NCBI GenBank assembly: GCA_032622095.1
Contig: CP136061.1
Coordinates: forward strand, 136,485,587-136,549,586
Origin: Siphonodentalium dalli
Taxonomy: Eukaryota > Mollusca > Scaphopoda > Gadilida > Siphonodentaliidae
Length of the DNA: 64,000 nucleotides
Direction: 5' to 3'
Of this stretch, positions 50,901 through 60,600 are shown in pieces (position 1 is the first letter of the stretch; the number at the start of each line of letters is the position of its first letter). The notes below the pieces were generated by a model. The model was given only the letters and a program-made list of their open reading frames with translations, ran no database searches and was not told the origin of the DNA. The position numbers and the translations under genes were made by a program.

Positions 50901-53900
50901 TCAACTGAATAGATTGAAATTTGACTATAGTTATGGCCATTTTTATTAATTTGCACTCAATTTTTGTATCTCCATCAAACTGCCCACTAAACTATATGGT
51001 ATATCCAATTCTAAGTAGAAAGGGTTAACAAAACCTAGAGTTGAAAACGGCACAAAAATTATATGCTTCCTTTATCATGGTTCATGTAATCCCTGATAGA
51101 TGGCAATATATTCCTATCTTAATCCTCCATGGACCATGTGATCTCCTCTTTGACAAAACCAGAATGCCAAGGTTATTTCGATCCTTTTTCCTTTCTACTC
51201 TCTTAGAGATAGGTTGACTTGTTTTTGTTTTATACAACAACAACAATGTTGATTCCAGTTGACAGTGATGGCTGGGCGCTTCTCAAGTAACCCCCGAGCC
51301 ACACCGTCCGTAACTACTAGTCTATAAGAGTGGCAGGGGGGGTACAGTTGGAATTGTTCTCAGTATTTCACTTTCTACATGCCCTCTGTCCCTGCTGGGT
51401 TTGTGCTGGAGCCACAATAACCGAGCATGCTTTTTGCATATTTTCTTCCTCCAACTCCATGGAGGGGATCTCTGTTGCTGGCTCCCTTCAGGTCAAAAGG
51501 AAACAGCGGCCAGCGACTTCTAAGTTGGATTTGAATCCTAATGAAAAAGAATTTGTTCCCGACTCAATCAGTGGCATGCTCGTAACCCTGCTTCCCATAA
51601 CAGCCCATCACCTGTACGGACAGACATAGATTGGGATCAGGATGAGCTCTTGGGATAAGGCTTTTGACAATGTCCACCAAATGGGTTTAACACATGATAG
51701 GGTCTTCTTGCATGAACAGGCAATGCTTCTTGGTTATTAGGCAATGCTACCTAAAACCTTTATAAATGAAAGTGTCCATGACACTGTAGCTCAACGTTGC
51801 GAATAAGTTAAATTTTTGTGATGAGCAATGAATGGAATGACGAATTGAATTTTGAAATCCACGATGGCCACTGGCAGCCATATTTTTGCTTATTGACCCC
51901 AAAATGACTCGTTCCCATCTACAATACAATGTCAACATCCATGACAAATTTCAGTTAATAGTTAACCAAAGTTAAGATGTGTGTTACTCATCCAACAATA
52001 CAGGAAATTTTTTAATATGGAAATGCATATCATTTTTAAGTCACATGAAAATTTTTGCACGAATTGGCTATGTTGGCTCAATTAATTATTAAGCTCATTT
52101 GGCACCTGTGTCCAACTGTGTACAGTCTTGAATGTCTGAAGTTTGTAGAAAAAAATATGAAAACCTCCCTCAGTTATCCACTTGTCTTTTTACAATTTCT
52201 AGAGAATACAGATGTATATATTTTAAATAGCTATTTTAGTTTCTGTTTTGAGCAATTGCTATTTTCAGGTATTGCTAACTGCACTGGGTATGAGTGTCCA
52301 CCTGGATATTTCTGCTTATCCGGCCAAGAACCTGAAGTGTGCCCTGCCGGAACGATGAAAGATTCGTCAGGAGCGAAAGATACTAGTGACTGTCCTCTAT
52401 GCCGGGCCGGATATTATTGTCCAAATGATACGATAAACACACAGGGCATACCATGCAGAGAGACATTTGAATGTCCAGTGGGAGCACCAATAGAGATAGA
52501 CTGCAGACCTGGTCACTACTGTGTTGGTGTGACTGGTACCCCACCAATATGTCCAGGTATGCTTTCTCATATATCCTATTATTTAAATTTGTGCATGAGA
52601 AATCGTAAGCAATGACAGAAAAAATGAGATATATATATAGAATATGTAGCTAGTGTCGAAGCTTAAACTGTTTATGTCCATCAGGGAGATTTGAGCATCT
52701 ATTGGCCGAGGATCTGCCGAGTCCAAGAGATGCTGAGTGGACATATAACAGTTTAGGCAACATAATTAGTGGCATATTTTATTTATCCATTGCACAAAAC
52801 TTATCCTTTGATGGAAAAAGTGTCATTTTCCAAAGTATCTCATTCGTTACTTTGATGATGCCCATAATTTATGAGTCCAAGGAAACTAATTAGTATAAAC
52901 AATTAGAACATGGACAAATGGGAGTGCAGAAGAAATATGAAATAGCTCTTTGGCTCTTTTGATACTTGTTTGGAATTTGCAGTGAATTATGGATGAGAAA
53001 TCGTTCCAAATCCCGCTTGACGTTGCCCTCGCTACCTACGCATTTTGCATACAAAATTACATCATGAAAGAAGAACTAACCTAATAAAGCTACTTTGACC
53101 TAATAAACTCATTTGAAACATTTGTTATTAATTCCTAGATTAGCCAAAATCCTATTTTTTTTCAAAGCAGTAGATGTTTCCAATCATTGTTAATTCTGCT
53201 CTTGTAGGACAAGTATATGCACAATCATTTCAAGTGATGTTCCACCTGCCCTATTGTGAAGACATTTGAATGGTGAAACAATAACGTATTGTGACAAATT
53301 TCCTTCAGACCCATTTGTTGTGCTTAAATTATTTGAGCAGCTGTGCTTTCACAGAAAATTATGCCTTTAACCCTTTGAGTGCCAGGTCGATTTTTGTATC
53401 AACCCATATACCCTGTGCCAATGCATTCTATTATATATGCGAGTCGACCATAGGTCGCCTCGCATATATAAGAGAATACATTGGCCTATTTTTTTTATAT
53501 TTTTTTTACAATTTTTTACAATTTTAATAATTTATTCTTATATTCTTTAAACAGACTTATTTTGTAGGTTTAGGGCCGATGAGATCGGCCCCTGGCACTC
53601 AAAGGGTTAATAACTTTATCAATAGATTATAAGATTAAGTTTATTTGCATATCATCATTCTGGGTAATAAAGCAACTACCTGTTGCTTTAATTTAAATAT
53701 TTTGTGAACCGGCTTATTGTTAACATCTTCGCTGCTATGATGGATGTAAAAGTGCATGCTGTGTGCTATATGGTCCTTATTATACCCCCACTTTCGAAGA
53801 AAATGGGGGGTATACTGGATTGACTGCGTCCGTCCGTCCGTTCATCACGCTTTTTCCCTCCGTGTGTCCGTCCGTCCGTCCGTCCGTTCGTCCGACCTCA

Positions 53901-56900
53901 TAACTTCTCACAATACCCTCTCTACATGATGCGGCGAGTGATTGGCTCAGACTGTTTTTCGTCATATTACACTTCATTTTCGACCTATTTTGACTTAGAA
54001 AATTCTGTCTGACTTAATAACTTTAACAAATATGAACTGATTTGAATAATTTTTTCTGTACAAGCTTCTTGTGACACCATATCAATATTATTAGTCCGAA
54101 TTTTTCTTTAAAGTTAAAAATCTTTTTTTTTTAGTTTACAGATAATGCGGGTTGAATTTGCCATGGTGGGGGTATGCTAGCACTCGAGTGCACACCTCTT
54201 GTTACCTATGGGCCTAATTCAGCACATTAGCAGTAGGTCATTATTCATAACTGGATCTCAGAGATTGGTGCATCGGAATAACTGTATCTCGAAGTTTCAA
54301 ACAATGTATGATGTTCCACAATTATGAATGAAAATAGCCTTTCAACTGAGTCCGTTTTATCGTTCTTATGATATTCTTGTTATATTTTTTCATTGGAAAA
54401 TGGCAATAACGTCAACAGCCCAGCACACGATGTCATAATGTCATTTAGCAGCGAAGAGGTTAAATTATTGTAACCAACAAATTATAACCCTGCCCCCCCC
54501 CCCCCCCCCTCCCTGCCAGAGGAGGTACGGGGCATACTTGTAGTCAAGATTTCCATTCTTCTATGTTGTTGCATTTTTTGTTATCCAGGAGGATACTACT
54601 GTCCTAATGCCACAGAGAACCCCATTCTATGTGAGTTACCACTCTACTGTCCCGAGGGAAGTGATTTTGAATGGAAATGTCCACTAGGATCGCAGGCACT
54701 TGATCACGCTGGGCTGAGACACTCTGCCGAAATATCATGCCGACTATGTCCAGCGGGAACTTATGGGAATTCAACAAACAGAACTGAGTGCAGGTCCTGT
54801 CCTGCAGGGTATTATTGCCCAATCGGAACAGGCCATGGCAACACCTATCCATGTCCTGTGGGTTCATATTGCCCGGTAGGTTCATCGGAACCGACGCCTT
54901 GCCCTGCAGGTACTTACGGAAAACTTGCAAGATCCGAACTGTTTGGAGAATGTGTGCCATGCCCTGCTGGGACGTTTAATGACATCATTGGGGGCGGGCA
55001 TTGCAAAATTTGTGGCAGTTCTGCATCATCTGAAGTTGGCAGTAGTAAATGCAAATGTGTAGGTAACCACCGCACTTACCAGATGTCGGAGGGATCATGC
55101 GTGTGTGATAGCGGGTATATCTATTACAACGAAGTGGATGTGAAGACGACAGATGGTAACAGTGACATTGGGTGTCAGATGATGGTAAACCCTCGCTGTA
55201 CAGTAAGCCAAGCTCGTGTGGCTAATTCCCGGGCCTGCGTGTCGCCGGATAGCTACGACTGTATTGGAAGCTGTGGAAGTGACAGTGGTGTTTTCAATGT
55301 TGACTATGGCAGGTTAGTTCATGTGAAATATCAATTTCAATTATTTTTGTCCCTATTGCTTCTGGTCCAGGCCTGAGAATAAGGTGCCTGTCATTTGCAG
55401 AATGAGGTCCCCAGAGGGTGAATTTTAGTGATGCTACCCCGCATAGCGGGCTGGCATCACTAAATTCACCCTCTGGGAACCTCATTCTGCTCAGGCCTCA
55501 TCTTCTCTGGAAAGTATCTATATTATCAAATTTCTATAGAAGCTTCTTCACAAAGATTCTAGTTTAGTTTCTCTTTTAGTTTCTCTAATTCCCAAATTGT
55601 CAGACAACACATCGGGGTTCCCAATGGATGTACATCAAAATATTCACCATTTTTGAAACTTCAATCTGAGTCTATACCTCCTATAGCAGATGAGACCATG
55701 CAGAATGAAGTCCACAGAGGGTGAATTTGGTGATGCTAGCCCGCTATGCTGGAGAGCATAACTAAATTCACCCTCTGGGAACCTCATTATGCAAATCACA
55801 GGCACCTTATTCTCAGGCCTGTTCTGGTCTGACAGTTTGAAGCTCTGAATAGCCCTGCCTAGTTTCTTAATTATACCCCCACAACAAATTAAATGGTGGA
55901 TATTCTGAGTTACATGCATTGGTGTGGGTGTTCACAATTACAAGAATGATCCAAGTATCATATTGATATGACCTTGAAAACCAGGTTAGTCCAAATTTGT
56001 TTACCTGAGTTACAGCCCTTAGTTTGTGCATTTTTATAAATTTTATGACCATTGGCGCAGTAACTTGAACAAATTACGTCAACCAATTCCATACATATTG
56101 GGTATATGGATCTTTCACAACAATAGATATCTTGATTGAGTTAAAAAACTAGGTTTGTCCTGATTTTTTACCTGAGAGCATTGGTATGGGTGTTCACAAG
56201 GTCATTCAAATACAGTAATGCCCTAAATAATCGACTCATTAACCACAGCATAATTATTGGTAATTTTTCACGATTTAGTTGGAAATATGGCTTGTTGCCA
56301 TTCATCGGAAAGCTCTCACTGAGAGCTTTACAACGAATGGCAACAAGCCATATTTCCAACTAAATCCTGAAAAAATTACCAATAATTATGCTGTGGTTAA
56401 GGAGTCGATTATTTAGGGCATTACTGTAGTGTCTTTTTCATCTGGACCAAGTCTGGAAATATCTCAACTTTGTTTGTGCCCATCATTAATAATTTTGAGC
56501 CTGTCAAATAAATTTATACGCAGTATTTGCTATGAGTTATGGACAATCCAGGTATCTAATGAAATAAAATTATTTAATACGACTTTTAATTAAAATGAGC
56601 CCCTGTAATTTGTAAACACCAACGAAACATACAAAATAAAAAAAATTCATGTAACAACATGCCTCATGTGATTTGTTTATTTGAAGAAAGGACTCAATTG
56701 AGCAAGTAGTTTTTATTATCTTTCACCAATTGTATCAACAACAAAAATATCAGCATTTATTACCTGTGCATCGTACATAAATGGGAACTGGTCATAATGA
56801 CAGGCACGCACAAACATGCATCGGTCATTTGGTTTTTTTTCGCCAGTCATTGACTGTGGCCAGACACTTAAAGTAATGCCCTAAATAATCGACTTTTTAA

Positions 56901-57598
56901 CCACAGCAGAATTATGGGTAATTTTTCAGGATTTAGTCAGAAATGTGGCTTGTTGCCATTCATCGGAAAGCTCTGCTGTGGTTAAGGAGTCGATTATTTA
57001 TGGCATTACTGTATTTCCAGACTTGATCGGGATATGTAAATTTGTTTGCCCGTCTGAATAATTTTTCTCTTCAATACGATGCTTTCCTTGATGGCTACCG
57101 GTTATACCTCTTTATTTACAATCACAGATAAATTTTGTAGGTAGGCAGAAAATTTTGATCATGACTGTATCCTCGACCTTTTAAGTTTGTAAGGAAGGTT
57201 CGACACCCCTGCCACTAACTTATTTTATCCAACATCATTCAGAGGATGAGTTTTGCTCTAATTTCACTGACAATCTCATTTATTTTCAGTTGTTCATGTA
57301 ATTCATACAAGACTGTTGAAGAGGTCTGTGACATTACATGTCAGACCACAACTATGCCAAGCATCGGGCTGCGACTGGGTTCTGATGGGAAAGTGTATGT
57401 CACTATCACAGATCCAGTGAATGGCACCACACACAGTCAGGTCTGTCATCTAATCTATCAGTCCAGTAGTAAATCTTAGGTGCTAAATTTGTTAACTTTT
57501 TGAATAGTCATCACTGCTAAACCACTACTCTTATGATTCAATTCCTCCTACAGTTTGTAGTATAGGGATATGAAACCCATAAAAACTGCCACCTTCAT

Positions 57599-57635
<37 letters not shown>

Positions 57636-60600
57636 GTGACATTTTAGTCAGTGACCTTTTATTTACGTTACAGCCTTTAGATTGTCTATTTTTTAGCAAT
57701 TTTATGACTGTTAGCATGATAACAAGAACAAACATCAACTGATTCCATTCATATTGGGTATATGGATAATTTACAACAGTATCATCGTTCGAGTTCGAAA
57801 ACCAGGTTTGTCAGATTTGTTTGTACCCGAGTAACAGCCCTTAGTTTGTCTATTTTCAGCAATTTAATGTCTGTTAGCATGATAACTGGAACAAACGTCA
57901 AACAATTTTCATATTTCCTATATGTATCTTTCACAACAATATCTCAACCAAGTTCGAAAACTAGATTTGTCAGATTTTTTTTGTACTTGGTTCTTTGTTT
58001 CGTTGATTTTTAGTGATTCTCTGCCAGACAGATTCACTCTTATGGTAAAACAAACTTGACTGGCGCCATCTTCGCAGAATGTCAAATTTTACACTGCAAG
58101 TATTGACAGACTAGAACACTGCATATATACTGGTAAATTCTTTATCCAAACAAATTCTTTGCAGCAATCTCATTGCTTTATTTAGTTAAAAGTGAGCAGT
58201 AAGCATACCATCTTATAGTGCATATTACCTGTGACTGCTACTTATGTGAAACAAGTTGTGCATGTGTTTTGATGTACTCGTTGACAAATTATAGTTCAGC
58301 CACCATTGGATGGATTATTCTGCCATGCATGGAATGTAATATTCGTTTTATAGTTCAGGCAGACAGTTTGGAAATACTCCAATCTGAACTCTGCCATTGT
58401 CGCTTCATTTTCAGTTAGGCCAATAAAATAAAATTCCCGTGTTCTCAAGCACCGCCCGCGTCTCGAAAAATGTTGCCGCATCAAAAAAAAAAATTTCCCT
58501 GGTACAATATATTTATGCACCGGTTACTTGTCTATCCGATAATTTCATTCACCTCAGGTTTCATTTCATAATAAATACACCCTTTCACTCAAGATATCGA
58601 AGTATAAATGAAGCAGGGACCAGCCCAGACTATATTTTAAGGGTAAAGTCAGTTCTCCCTGCCACAAAAATAAGGCAAAGTTGGTGTTACAAAGTTTAAA
58701 TTGATATCGACGGAAGCGGTTCTATGTAGCTCTCTTGACCCCGAGTTGACCTTCCGGTAAAATTTACGTTTCGCGCATGCGCTATGTGCAATTTTTCGCA
58801 CTTATAAAATGCAGAGTTAAAATGACGCCTACAAAGTTTTTCATTTGGCTGAATTCAAATTTAATTGGTTAGAACACGTATTTGAATGCGATTATCGGAG
58901 TTTACCGAAATTGAATGTGGTATTGAGTGGGGACGTTACATCCTTCCATGTGATTTCAACGACTATTGGCTGATAAACTGTTTAAAAACTCGATTTCAAT
59001 TGAAGTTCGGGTGACAGTGACGATGACCATGAATCGTGATGTTGACATTCACATTGTTGTTGACATTTTTGATTGAATTTTGTTAGCGGCAAGTCGGCAA
59101 CACTCGGGTCCCAACGAGAGAAATTGAGCAACCTCGGAGATTAAACACTGTGACACCTTAGACACAGACTGATTATACACCAGCGAACATTCTCACAAGC
59201 AAAAAAAACACAACACAAGTGTCTGAAGTGATCTAGTAGTAGTAGTGGTAGTAGTGGTACTAATGACATAATGTTGTCAAATTTATGCAAGTGACTACTG
59301 GAACACAACAACACTCAAGTCTCAACACTGAAAACAGTGTGTACTGTATAGCAACAGAATGAAAATGTACCAACTACAACTGTGGAATTTACAGTTACTA
59401 GTACTACCACTACTGCCTAGTATAGGCACTAGTAAATTTTAAATGACTGTTTCCAAGTAGTATGTCATGTGGTCTATAATAAACAACCTAACATGGAAGG
59501 TGTATTCAAGTATTTTATTAACACATAGCTCTAGCTAGGCTGTTGTTAGCCAAATATTCTACAATAAATCTAGTTCAGTCATGAACATAGTCATAGTGCC
59601 TACCCTTCTAGTTCGACTACACCAAACTGCGGGAGCGGTCATAAATTCATAATGACTCATATTGACCTACATGTACAATAAATCCTGCTAGAAGCTAGGT
59701 TTGGCACAGGGATATATACATTGGCAATTAAGTTGCCAGTTATAATATATGATTTCATTCCAATTGCCTGACATAAAAATTGCTATTGAAATTTGAGAAT
59801 AGGTGTAATTGACTTCAGACTCAATTTCACTTCTCATCCCTATCATTTGCATCATAGTAGTCTCAAATTCTCAATCCAGGATCCAGGATTAAATTATTAA
59901 TTCAAATCTGCCACATCTAGGGCGAGTAAATTGTTGTGATCAGTTATTCACAATTGACAGATCGTGTATTTATATTTTATTTAATTACTTAATACTTGAT
60001 AAGTTGCTCAAAAGTATGTACTAACCACTTAACTACATATTGATTCATTTGGTGCAAATTCATAGCATGTACCATAATAAATCAAATTTGAAAATCAGTG
60101 TTCTTGAATCAATCTCTCCATGAGGTCATCAGTGGTGCTATCCCTACCTCTCCCTCACCTGATCTCAGTCTCCAAATGATGCTGATACTAGTACATGTAC
60201 TAATTATAACAGATAGAGGTGATTTCTGTGTACCAGATATTCTGGAACTGTAAGATATATCTAATTGAGAATGATTGTCTGAGAGCCAAATTCAATACTT
60301 AACGTTTAAGTATTCCAGAAACTAGATAGAATGAAGCTCTAATTCATTGTTTTTAGTAATATTTGAGATCATGTAACTCAATAAATTTATATTCATATGC
60401 CCTGCTTTTCTTGTAACATTTTAAGAATACTAGATTAAACTAAGTACTGAATTTCCATTTTTGATGATATTTTTTCAAACTAAAGTGTTTAAAATAAGAG
60501 GAAAGTTCAAATTAATTTGCACATTAAACACCTGTTGTTTTTTCTATTTCATTTGCACCAAAACTTTTAAAATAGACAAAAACACCAAAAATGATTTTTT

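Noticed and set aside
51330-51629. 99-codon ORF in intron 15
   Set aside because: No motif and no splice signals in phase with the gene. Possibly a decayed mobile element.
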